From Pseudomonadota bacterium (GTDB lineage: Bacteria > Pseudomonadota > Gammaproteobacteria > Xanthomonadales > Rhodanobacteraceae), in contig JAJYMF010000044.1 in the NCBI GenBank assembly GCA_021787175.1, forward strand, positions 1-14,727: 14,727 nucleotides of DNA, given 5' to 3'. Both the position numbers and the translations under genes were made by a program. The notes below the pieces were generated by a model. It was not told the DNA's origin, made no database searches, and was given only the letters and a program-made list of their open reading frames with translations. Every line of letters begins with the position of its first letter. Positions within the stretch are counted from its first letter, which is position 1. This document shows positions 7,051 through 13,343 of this stretch, piece by piece.

Positions 7051-7503
7051 TCAGGAGCGACAGGAGGTGGGCAGGTACTTGTTGGCCACCCCGGTGCCGG
7101 CGGGCGCCTTGCAGGTCCATTGCACGCTGCCGCTGCTGTTGGTGAATATCGGCGAGAGCTGCAGGGTGGTGCTGGCGGTCAGGTTGCTGTTGGCCTTGGG
7201 ACCGCCGTAGCTGACGGTAATCACGCCGCCGCTGACATTGACCTGGGTCACGTAGCTGCCCTTGATCGAGCCGGCCGATGGCAACCCCGCCGAAGTATTG
7301 TTGCCGGGGAGCCGCCCGGTATTGGAAATGAAGTCCCACACCGCCGTCTTGGCGCCCTCGCCCAGCGACAGGCCCTCGCTGACCTGCGAGCGGATCACGT
7401 AGTCCTGATAGGCCGGAATGGCGATGGCGGCCAGGATCGCGATGATCGCGACCACGATCATCAGCTCGATCAGGGTGAAGCCGGCATTGCGTGCGTTGTG
7501 CAT
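7051..7503 (-). CDS. pilA: Type IVa pilin (PilA-like), copy 2
   Basis: Second type IV prepilin, 150 residues, paralogue of the pilin at 6236-6685. The leader MHNARNAG is cleaved after G8; the mature protein begins with F9 and E13 is the conserved Glu5. The helix and first part of the mature chain are almost identical to copy 1 up to QDYV, and the ending QWTCKA...NKYLPTSC carries the disulfide pair C131/C148; the middle of the globular domain differs strongly. ATG at 7503 is preferred over GTG at 7512: GGGGG (7512-7516) lies 8 bases before the ATG, and the predicted sigma-54 transcript start near 7524 leaves too little leader for the GTG. The residue before the cleavage Gly is Ala rather than the usual Lys/Arg. 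It may be an alternative or minor subunit. Confidence 0.93.
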   Translation of the reverse strand: MHNARNAGFTLIELMIVVAIIAILAAIAIPAYQDYVIRSQVSEGLSLGEGAKTAVWDFISNTGRLPGNNTSAGLPSAGSIKGSYVTQVNVSGGVITVSYGGPKANSNLTASTTLQLSPIFTNSSGSVQWTCKAPAGTGVANKYLPTSCRS

Positions 7504-7534
7504 GGTGGACACCCCCGGTACATGGAAATGTCAC

Positions 7535-7550
7535 AGCAGGTTTCGTACCA
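7535..7550 (-). promoter_or_regulatory. Sigma-54 (RpoN) promoter of the second pilin gene
   Basis: On the - strand: TGGTACGAAACCTGCT, with GG at -24 and GC at -12 at correct spacing. Compared with TGGCACG-N4-TTGCW only two conserved bases differ. Predicted start near 7524 gives a leader of about 20 nt. An activator site would have to lie in the gap shared with the divergent tacA promoter. Confidence 0.72.
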
Positions 7551-7670
7551 ACTGCAGCGGGAGTGCGGGTGATGGCGGTCACGGGAGGGGAAAGCAGACG
7601 CAAGTGGCCACGACGCCGGCTCGGCCCGACCCTGGCGCATCCCGGCCATGCCCGCCGAGGAGCGGTGTCA

Positions 7671-7699
7671 TGGACTTGGGAACTTGTGTACGGTATCGT
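7671..7699 (+). promoter_or_regulatory. Predicted promoter of the tacA-tacT operon
   Basis: TGGACT (7671-7676, 4 of 6 to TTGACA) and TATCGT (7694-7699, 4 of 6 to TATAAT) with a 17-base spacer. The start would be near 7706, giving a leader of about 14 nt that contains GGAGAA (7709-7714). The -10 box falls in the spacer of a perfect palindrome, which strengthens the call. Confidence 0.6.
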
Positions 7700-7708
7700 T
7701 CCGTACAC
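7686..7708. promoter_or_regulatory. Palindromic operator of the TacA antitoxin
   Basis: GTGTACGG-N7-CCGTACAC: perfect 8-base arms around TATCGTT, which holds the -10 box. It ends 11 bases before the antitoxin ATG. DUF1778 antitoxins are ribbon-helix-helix repressors that bind such palindromes; binding by this protein is inferred from position and symmetry. Confidence 0.72.
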
Positions 7709-7719
7709 GGAGAACCGTC

Positions 7720-7986
7720 ATGACCTCTGCTACCGCCCGTCTCGATCTACGTCTGAATGCCAGCGACAAAGCGCGCATCAGCCATGCCGCCGATATGCGG
7801 GGTGTTCCGGTGTCCGTATTCGTAAGGGATGCCGTGATGCGCGAGGCCGAGAGCGTGATAACCGCGGAACAACTCGTCACCCTGTCGGCTGCTGAATCGC
7901 ACCGCTTCCTGAAGGCGTTCGACGCGCCGTTCCAGCCGAATGTCCGGTTGAAGAAGGCTCTTGCTCGCGTCATCGACCCGAGCTGA
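7720..7986 (+). CDS. tacA: TacA-like DUF1778 ribbon-helix-helix antitoxin
   Basis: Antitoxin of 88 residues of the DUF1778 family. The N-terminal part (TARLDLRLNASDKARISHAA followed by GVPVSVFVRDAVM) is a ribbon-helix-helix DNA-binding domain; the C-terminal part (AESHRFLKAFDAPFQPNVRLKKAL) is the toxin-wrapping tail characteristic of TacA proteins. The ATG at 7720 has GGAGAA 5 bases upstream. An upstream in-frame ATG at 7648 is rejected because the promoter and palindrome would then lie inside the gene. The toxin gene begins 3 bases after its stop. It should bind TacT and repress the operon through the palindrome at 7686-7708. Confidence 0.93.
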   Translation: MTSATARLDLRLNASDKARISHAADMRGVPVSVFVRDAVMREAESVITAEQLVTLSAAESHRFLKAFDAPFQPNVRLKKALARVIDPS

Positions 7987-7989
7987 TCC

Positions 7990-8478
7990 GTGCCGTCCGT
8001 CGAGCTGCTGGACCCCGAACGCCACGATCGTGCCGGCTTTACCTGTGGCGAGCCGAGCCTTGACGCCTATCTGCGACAGCAGGCAGTCCAACACCATCGC
8101 GACGGCATTGCGACCACCCACGCGCTGGTGGACCCGGCCGCACCGGGACCGGTGTGGGGTTACTACACCCTGTCTGCGGCACAGCTGCTGCTGACTGATT
8201 TGCGCGAGGCCGATCGCCGCCGCCTGCCGCGCTATCCGGTTCCCGCCGTTCGCATGGGCCGGCTGGCCGTCGCCACCCGTGAGCAGGGCAAGGGCTGCGG
8301 TGAGTTCCTGCTGGCGCACGCCGTTGCGCGCTGCCTGGGCCTGCGCGGCCGGCTCGGTGTGCGTATGCTGCTGGTGGACGCCCTGCATGACAAGGCCGGG
8401 GGTTTCTATCGCGCCTATGGCTTCCGTGCAGCCAACGAACAGACAAGGGTGCTTTACCTGCCGCTGGGCAAGGCATGA
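7990..8478 (+). CDS. tacT: TacT-like GNAT acetyltransferase toxin
   Basis: GNAT-fold protein of 162 residues, toxin partner of the DUF1778 antitoxin. Known TacT/AtaT toxins transfer acetyl from acetyl-CoA to the amino group of aminoacyl-tRNA and so stop translation. Seen here: family start motif FTCGEPSLDAYL (17-28), WGYYTLS (56-62), RLAV (91-94), the acetyl-CoA loop Q99-GKGCG104, and FYRAYGF with Y140, which coincides with the catalytic Tyr140 of Salmonella TacT. All key parts are present, so it looks active. It starts with GTG at 7990, 3 bases after tacA, with no strong ribosome site of its own, in keeping with coupled translation. No terminator is obvious in the 143 bases before the convergent cyclase gene. 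Confidence 0.94.
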   Translation: MPSVELLDPERHDRAGFTCGEPSLDAYLRQQAVQHHRDGIATTHALVDPAAPGPVWGYYTLSAAQLLLTDLREADRRRLPRYPVPAVRMGRLAVATREQGKGCGEFLLAHAVARCLGLRGRLGVRMLLVDALHDKAGGFYRAYGFRAANEQTRVLYLPLGKA

Positions 8479-8621
8479 TCGACGCAGCGCAAGCTCGGAG
8501 CGCCATTTCGGCCCGAATCACGTTGGCGCCGGGACGGCCACGCTGCCGGTCCGTGCGTCGCCGCTGGCGCCACGGTTCCGGCAGCGAGCTGCCGCTGACC
8601 GTGAGCGCCGCCGCGCCGGTC

Positions 8622-10334
8622 TCAGGCCGCGACCATCGCCACCAGGCTGGGATGCAGCACCAGGCGGTTGCGGCCGTCGGCCTTGGCCCGGTACAGCGCC
8701 GCATCCGCGCGCTGGATCAGCTGCTCGGGCGAGTCGTCGCCGCGCACCAGGCCGGCGACGCCGATGCTGATGGTCAGCTCCAGGGGAACGTCGTCCACGC
8801 GCACGCCGAGCGCGGCCACCTGGCGGCGGATGCGTTCGCCGATCGCCACCGCGACGTCCGGACGCGCATCCGGCAGCACGACCACGAATTCCTCGCCGCC
8901 CCAGCGCGCCAGGGTGTCGCCGGCACGCAGCTGGGCGGTGATGGCCTCGGCGACCGCCTTCAGGCAGGCGTCTCCGACCAGGTGTCCGTAGCGGTCGTTG
9001 ACGTCCTTGAAGTGGTCGAGATCGAGGAACAGCAGCGACAGCGGCTGCGCCGACTGGCGCGCATCGATCAGCGCGGCGGCCAGGCGCGCCAGCAGCGCGC
9101 GGCGGTTGTAGGCGCCGGTCAGCGCGTCGTGCTCGGCCAGCCGGTGCGCCTGGTCGCGCTCGCGCCGCGCGCGCAGCGTCGACAGGCCGAGGCCGACCGT
9201 CAGCACCAGGCTGGAGAACGCCAGCGTGGCGAGGTGGCCGTATTCGAGCCAGGCCGGCAGCGGCTGGCGCAGCACCAGCAGCGCGGCGACCAGCGCGGTC
9301 AGCACCGATTGCGGGATCCACGCCAGCAGGAACACGCCGGCCTCGACGCTGCCGCGCCGCCAGGCCAGCGCCACCGCGACGATCGCGGTCAGTGACGACA
9401 GCACGAACAGCGCGTTGCCCGCGTCGGCCTGCCAGCGCTGGATCCAGGCCATCGGCAGCAGCGCCGCGGTCAGCGCGAGCAGCGCGAACGGCCAGCGCAG
9501 CGCGGCCAGCAGGCGCGCCAGGCGCGGCGTCATCCGGCGCAGGTCGCAGAACGCGAGGATGAACGACAGCGCGAACGGCGCCGACACGGCCGCGGCGATC
9601 CACAGCGCGCGGATGCCGATGCGGCCCGCGAGGTCGGTGCCCGGCAGCTCGTACAGCTCGCCGCTGACGATCAGCAGGTACACCATCTGCGGCGTGATGT
9701 AGCCGAGGAAGTAACCGTACAGCCGTTCGCGCAGCGCGGCCCAGAGCGTCAGTCCCACCAGCACCATGGTGAACTGCACGCTGGTCAGCAGCGCGATCAG
9801 GCGCACGTGCCGCAGGTCCCGCACCAGGTAGTGCGTCAACGCGTCCACCGCCACGCTCAGGCGCGCCGGATTCGGGCTGGGCGGCAGGTACAGGTAGATC
9901 GGTTGGCCGGCACGCAGGTCCGCCGGCAGCTCGCGCACCAGCGAGCCGCGCGAGAAACGCGGATCGGACGCGGGTCGCGTCAGCGCCAGCGGCACCGGCC
10001 GGTAATCGGGCGGCGCGTAGACCTCGACCGTATTGAAGCGCGCACCGCGCAGCACCAGCAGCGGCGGCGAAGCGGCGCTCCAGTCGCTTGCCAGGGCCAC
10101 CCGCAGCCAGCGTCCGGTCGAACGCGAGAACGGTACGGCAGCGTCGGTGGCGAGCGCGCGGAAGTCGGCGGCGCGGGCGCCGGATACCACGGCTTGCGGT
10201 GCTGCCGCCGGCCCCGCGGCATCCGCCAGCAGGGCCAGGCGGAACGCCGGGGCCGCGTGAGCGAACGCCGCCTCCGCCAGCACACCGGCGAGCAGTGTCA
10301 GCACGGCCATGATGGCGAACCGGGTTGTGCGCAC
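8622..10334 (-). CDS. 7TM (7TMR-DISM-like) GGDEF diguanylate cyclase
   Basis: Membrane sensor of 570 residues that should make cyclic di-GMP from GTP. Order: signal peptide (about 1-26, MRTTRFAIMAVLTLLAGVLA), a periplasmic sensory domain resembling 7TMR-DISM extracellular type 2 (about 30-170), about seven membrane helices (about 175-395), and a cytoplasmic GGDEF domain from DALTGAYNRR (403). The active site is GGEEF at 479-483, metal ligand D438 lies in LDLDHFK, and the inhibitory I-site RAGD sits at 470-473, exactly five residues before GGEEF, so product inhibition is expected. GTG at 10334 is chosen because AGGGGG (10340-10345) is 5 bases upstream and a clean signal peptide results; ATG at 10355 lacks a spaced site. 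A c-di-GMP enzyme near pilin genes could influence pilus-based behaviour, but this link is inference. Confidence 0.9.
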   Translation of the reverse strand: MRTTRFAIMAVLTLLAGVLAEAAFAHAAPAFRLALLADAAGPAAAPQAVVSGARAADFRALATDAAVPFSRSTGRWLRVALASDWSAASPPLLVLRGARFNTVEVYAPPDYRPVPLALTRPASDPRFSRGSLVRELPADLRAGQPIYLYLPPSPNPARLSVAVDALTHYLVRDLRHVRLIALLTSVQFTMVLVGLTLWAALRERLYGYFLGYITPQMVYLLIVSGELYELPGTDLAGRIGIRALWIAAAVSAPFALSFILAFCDLRRMTPRLARLLAALRWPFALLALTAALLPMAWIQRWQADAGNALFVLSSLTAIVAVALAWRRGSVEAGVFLLAWIPQSVLTALVAALLVLRQPLPAWLEYGHLATLAFSSLVLTVGLGLSTLRARRERDQAHRLAEHDALTGAYNRRALLARLAAALIDARQSAQPLSLLFLDLDHFKDVNDRYGHLVGDACLKAVAEAITAQLRAGDTLARWGGEEFVVVLPDARPDVAVAIGERIRRQVAALGVRVDDVPLELTISIGVAGLVRGDDSPEQLIQRADAALYRAKADGRNRLVLHPSLVAMVAA

Positions 10335-10450
10335 GCGTACCCCCTGCGGGGCCATCCTAACGCAGCACCGACGCGGCCCCCAGTGCTGCCTGTCCACTCC
10401 GATACGGCAGCCGGCTCCGGGTCTTCCGCGAGGAGACGACCGCCGGAATA

Positions 10451-11767
10451 TCAGGGGGTTGCCGGCCCTGCGGTTGGCCGCAGCGCCGGCCGCAGCGGCG
10501 CCAGCGTGCCGTCGCCGGGCTGCGGCGGCAGACCCAGCAGGTGCATCAGCAGCGGATAGACGTCGACGTTGGGAAACACCGGCAGCACGACGCCGGCGCG
10601 GAACGCCGGCCCGTTCGCGATGAACAAGGCATGCATGTCGGCATCGGCATTGTCGTAGCCGTGGTCGCCCAGCATGACCTTGCCGTGATGGCTTGCCAGT
10701 CCGGCGCGGGTGACGATCATCCAGCGGTCCTGCGCGAGGCAGACGATGGCCGGCACGCGCGGGTGGGTGCCGTAGTGCAGACGCGCCGGCAGCGCGCTGC
10801 GGCGCCAGCAGCGCATGTGCGCGTGCCGGCCGAGCAGGGCGCGCTCGGCGGCGCGCACATGGCCGGGTCGCGGATCGATCCCGGCCACCGCGCCGCTGCT
10901 GACGACCTCGATGTCCGCGGCCGGCAGCAGGCGGTCCAGCACCACCAGCCGCTTCGGCGAGGTCGAGGCGAAGCCGTGGTCGGAGACGATCACCTGATTG
11001 ACGCGATCGAGCAGGCCGCGCTGGCGCAGTCCCGCCGTCAGCCGCGTCAGCGCGGCATCGACTTCGGCGATCGCGGCATCGACCTCGGGCGAGCGCGGGC
11101 CGTGCTCGTGCGCGGCGTGATCGACCTGATCGAAGTACAGCGTGACGAACACCGGCCGCTGCGGCGGTGGCAGATCCAGCCAGTGCAGCACGGTGTCCAC
11201 GCGCTGATCGGGCGTCACCGTGCCGTCGTAGGGGCGCCAGTGATCCGGGCGCACGCCCTGGATCGCCGCCTCCGAGCCGGGCCAGAACATGGTCGCGCTG
11301 TGCAGGCCGGCGCGCTCCACGCTCACCCACACCGGCGTGGCCGCATTCCACCAGCGCGCGTCGCCGACCGCGGCGCGGTCGCTGAGCGTGAAGTGGCCCA
11401 GCGCGGGGTCGTTCATGCTGTTGGCGACGATGCCGTGGTGGTCCGGGTAGAGGCCCGTCACCAGCGTGTAGTGGTTGGGGAAGGTCAGCGTCGGAAACGA
11501 CGCCTGCATGCCGATGGCGCGCACGCCGTCCGCGGCCAGCGCGTTGAGCGTGGGCGAGACGCCGCGCGTGAGGTAGTCCGGGCGAAAGCCGTCGATCGAC
11601 ACCAGGATCACCGGAATGCGCGCGGTGGTCGGCGTGGCGGCGGAAGCGGCGGGTACGATGGCGGCCGGCGCGGCGGCGCGAGGGGCGGGTGGCGCAGGCG
11701 GCGCGGCGGCGCAGGCGGCCAGCAGCAGGGCGATGCAGAGGGAGGCGAAACGCGGCAGGGGTTTCAT
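10451..11767 (-). CDS. Lipoprotein nucleotide pyrophosphatase/phosphodiesterase (NPP family)
   Basis: Alkaline-phosphatase-superfamily enzyme of 438 residues, close in type to Xanthomonas NPP and animal ENPPs, which hydrolyse nucleotide phosphodiester or pyrophosphate bonds with two Zn2+ ions. A lipoprotein signal with lipobox LAAC (C19) places it at a periplasmic membrane face; an Ala/Pro-rich linker runs to about residue 48. The metal and catalytic set is complete: D59 (VSIDGFRPDY), nucleophile T95 (PTLTFPNHY), D213 and H217 (YFDQVDHAAHEHG), D263/H264 (SDHGF) and H369 (GDHGYDN). The natural substrate cannot be told from sequence; extracellular nucleotides or head groups are candidates. ATG at 11767 has GGAAG 10 bases upstream. 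It lies 99 bases after the CHAD gene and 116 bases before the cyclase, same strand; operon membership is uncertain. Confidence 0.93.
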   Translation of the reverse strand: MKPLPRFASLCIALLLAACAAAPPAPPAPRAAAPAAIVPAASAATPTTARIPVILVSIDGFRPDYLTRGVSPTLNALAADGVRAIGMQASFPTLTFPNHYTLVTGLYPDHHGIVANSMNDPALGHFTLSDRAAVGDARWWNAATPVWVSVERAGLHSATMFWPGSEAAIQGVRPDHWRPYDGTVTPDQRVDTVLHWLDLPPPQRPVFVTLYFDQVDHAAHEHGPRSPEVDAAIAEVDAALTRLTAGLRQRGLLDRVNQVIVSDHGFASTSPKRLVVLDRLLPAADIEVVSSGAVAGIDPRPGHVRAAERALLGRHAHMRCWRRSALPARLHYGTHPRVPAIVCLAQDRWMIVTRAGLASHHGKVMLGDHGYDNADADMHALFIANGPAFRAGVVLPVFPNVDVYPLLMHLLGLPPQPGDGTLAPLRPALRPTAGPATP

Positions 11768-11866
11768 CGTGTACGGGCTTCCGAAACGATCCGTGCATGA
11801 TGCCGAATCTTCATGACCGCGAGGTACCGGGTGGCCGTGCCCGGTCGCGCCCCGTCGCGGCGTCGG

Positions 11867-12781
11867 CTACGTGTCGTCATCCGGAGGTACGCCCGGGCGG
11901 GCCTCGCGATAGGCGGCGAGTCGGCGGGCGAGGGCGCCGGGACGCTCGGCGAAGACGCGGGCGCCCAGCTCCCATGCCTGCTCCTGCAGTGCCGTGCGCT
12001 CGCCGGCGATACGGGCGGCGAGCGCGGCATTGCCGGGGCGCACGACCAGCGGCGTGCGCAGCCGCGCGAACAGCGCCAGCAGCAGCTGCAGATCGCGCTC
12101 CGCTCCCAGCAGCCGCGCGAGCCTGCGCGCCTCCCCGACCTGGGCGCCGATCACCTCGGGCCATACCGGGTGCAGCAACTCGAGTTGCAGCCGGTGCTCG
12201 CGCACCCGCTGCCGCCAGCGGTGCAGGTGGGCGGCCGGATCGCGGCGTGCGCGGCGCAGCGCGCGGGCGGCGCGTGCGTAACCTCGGCGCAGCCCGTTCA
12301 GGACGTCGGCGTCGCTGGCGTCGCCGGCCCAGGAGACGACCGCCGTGCGTGCGGCGGCGAGCAGCGCGTCGACCCGATCCAGCGTGTCGGCCTGGTGCCG
12401 GCAGGCCGCGCTGCGCCGGCGCCGCAGTCGGAGCATCAGCGCGGCGCGCGCGTTCTGCGCAAACAGCGGCGGCTGGCGTTTCGCCAGTTGTTCGACCGCC
12501 TCGATCACCGCCTGCGCATCGCGCAGCGGGGACAGCGCGGCGCCGGCATCCCGCAGGGGCCTGGCCAGCGTCGCGTACCGTTCGCCGAGCGCCGGCCGCA
12601 GCATCTGCAGGATCGCCCGCGCCCGGCGCATGGCGCGGCGCGCTTCGTGGATCGCGTCGTGCATGACCGCAGTGCGGCTGCGCAGCAGCGTCTGCGCCAC
12701 ATCGAGCTGTTCCAGCGCCAGGCGGCGCAACTCCTCGGCGACGGGTCGGCGGAAGTCGACTGCGAAGTCCACGCTACGCAT
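11867..12781 (-). CDS. CHAD-domain protein
   Basis: Protein of 304 residues made of the CHAD domain, an all-helical, Arg/His-rich fold that binds inorganic polyphosphate in studied members. Seen: the helix motif with H41 and H45 (HDAIHEARRAMRRARAIL), a second similar helix pair with HLHRWRQRVREHRLQLELL, and a strongly basic composition throughout. There is no attached CYTH triphosphatase domain and no signal peptide, so it is probably cytoplasmic. The ATG at 12781 is the first good start; AGGGGG lies only 1 base upstream, a poor spacing, and an in-frame TTG at 12844 inside ogt is a weaker alternative. It follows ogt by 46 bases on the same strand and may be co-transcribed with the repair genes. 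Confidence 0.88.
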   Translation of the reverse strand: MRSVDFAVDFRRPVAEELRRLALEQLDVAQTLLRSRTAVMHDAIHEARRAMRRARAILQMLRPALGERYATLARPLRDAGAALSPLRDAQAVIEAVEQLAKRQPPLFAQNARAALMLRLRRRRSAACRHQADTLDRVDALLAAARTAVVSWAGDASDADVLNGLRRGYARAARALRRARRDPAAHLHRWRQRVREHRLQLELLHPVWPEVIGAQVGEARRLARLLGAERDLQLLLALFARLRTPLVVRPGNAALAARIAGERTALQEQAWELGARVFAERPGALARRLAAYREARPGVPPDDDT

Positions 12782-12827
12782 TCCCCCTGCCGAAGATGAT
12801 GGCCGAACTGGCGACGCAAACCTCGGG

Positions 12828-13343
12828 TCACGGCGCGCCGGCAAACAGATCGCCGCCTGCGATGCGCCGCTCCAGCGTCAGCAGGAAGCGCTTCGCCGGC
12901 AGGCCACCGCCGAAGCCGGTCAGGCTGCCGTCGCTGCCGATGACCCGGTGACAGGGCAGCACGATCGGCAGCGGGTTGCGCCCGTTCGCGGCGCCGACCG
13001 CGCGGACCGCAAGCGGGCGCTCGATACGTCGCGCCAGTTCACCATAGCTGATCGTGGCGCCGTACGGAATCCGAGCCAATTCGCGCCACACGGCGAGCTG
13101 GAACGGCGTGCCGAGCGGATGCAGCGGCAGCGTAAATACTTGCCGACGGCCGGCGAAATAGTCCTCCAGCTGCGATCGCGCGAACGCGAGCGCCGGCGTC
13201 GAGCGGACCCAGTGGGGCGACGGCGCTTCCTGGCTGCGGTCCCGCTCGAACCCTATTTCGCGCAGGCCCTCTGCGTCGGCGACCAGTCGCAGCCGGCCGA
13301 CCGGACTGGGCATGTCGTCGTAATGGATCGTGTCGCGCGTCAT
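12828..13343 (-). CDS. ogt: Methylated-DNA--[protein]-cysteine S-methyltransferase
   Basis: Suicide repair protein of 171 residues that moves the alkyl group from O6-alkylguanine or O4-alkylthymine in DNA to its own cysteine. The acceptor C131 lies in the canonical PCHRVIG, preceded by the DNA-contacting helix and Asn hinge AVGAANGRNPLPIVL (N120). The N-terminal half (FERDRSQ, LEDYFAGRRQVFTLPL) and the helix-turn-helix region (FQLAVWRELARIPYGATISY) fit the Ogt/MGMT family at normal length. The start codon overlaps the upstream glycosylase stop as ATGA, so the two are translationally coupled. Ogt and the Ada-AlkA fusion together divide the work that E. coli Ada does in one protein. Confidence 0.96.
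   Translation of the reverse strand: MTRDTIHYDDMPSPVGRLRLVADAEGLREIGFERDRSQEAPSPHWVRSTPALAFARSQLEDYFAGRRQVFTLPLHPLGTPFQLAVWRELARIPYGATISYGELARRIERPLAVRAVGAANGRNPLPIVLPCHRVIGSDGSLTGFGGGLPAKRFLLTLERRIAGGDLFAGAP

Noticed and set aside
7648..7719. Longer TacA starting at the ATG at 7648
   Set aside because: No ribosome site, and the extension would contain the promoter and operator palindrome.
8579..8594. CGGCAGCGAGCTGCCG stem-loop between the convergent tacT and cyclase genes
   Set aside because: Short stem and no T-run on either strand, so not called as a terminator.
8475..9395. 306-codon + frame starting inside the tacT stop codon
   Set aside because: An ATGA-like overlap looked attractive, but most of it is antisense to the GGDEF and membrane-helix region and has low-complexity Gln/Arg/Ala content.
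10362..10389. GCAGCAC/GTGCTGC inverted repeat upstream of the cyclase gene
   Set aside because: Loop of 14 bases and no matching promoter or terminator feature; not enough to assign a function.
8622..11798. Cyclase frame remains open upstream through the phosphodiesterase gene (1058 codons), suggesting a fusion
   Set aside because: The upstream part is the phosphodiesterase gene read in the wrong frame; a good ribosome site and signal peptide mark the cyclase start at 10334.
10541..11800. 419-codon open frame antisense to the phosphodiesterase gene
   Set aside because: Composition-driven shadow; the - strand frame has the full NPP active site and a lipobox.
11826..11845. ACCGGG/CCCGGT inverted repeat after the CHAD gene
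   Set aside because: Six-base arms, eight-base loop and no T-run; could arise by chance in GC-rich DNA.
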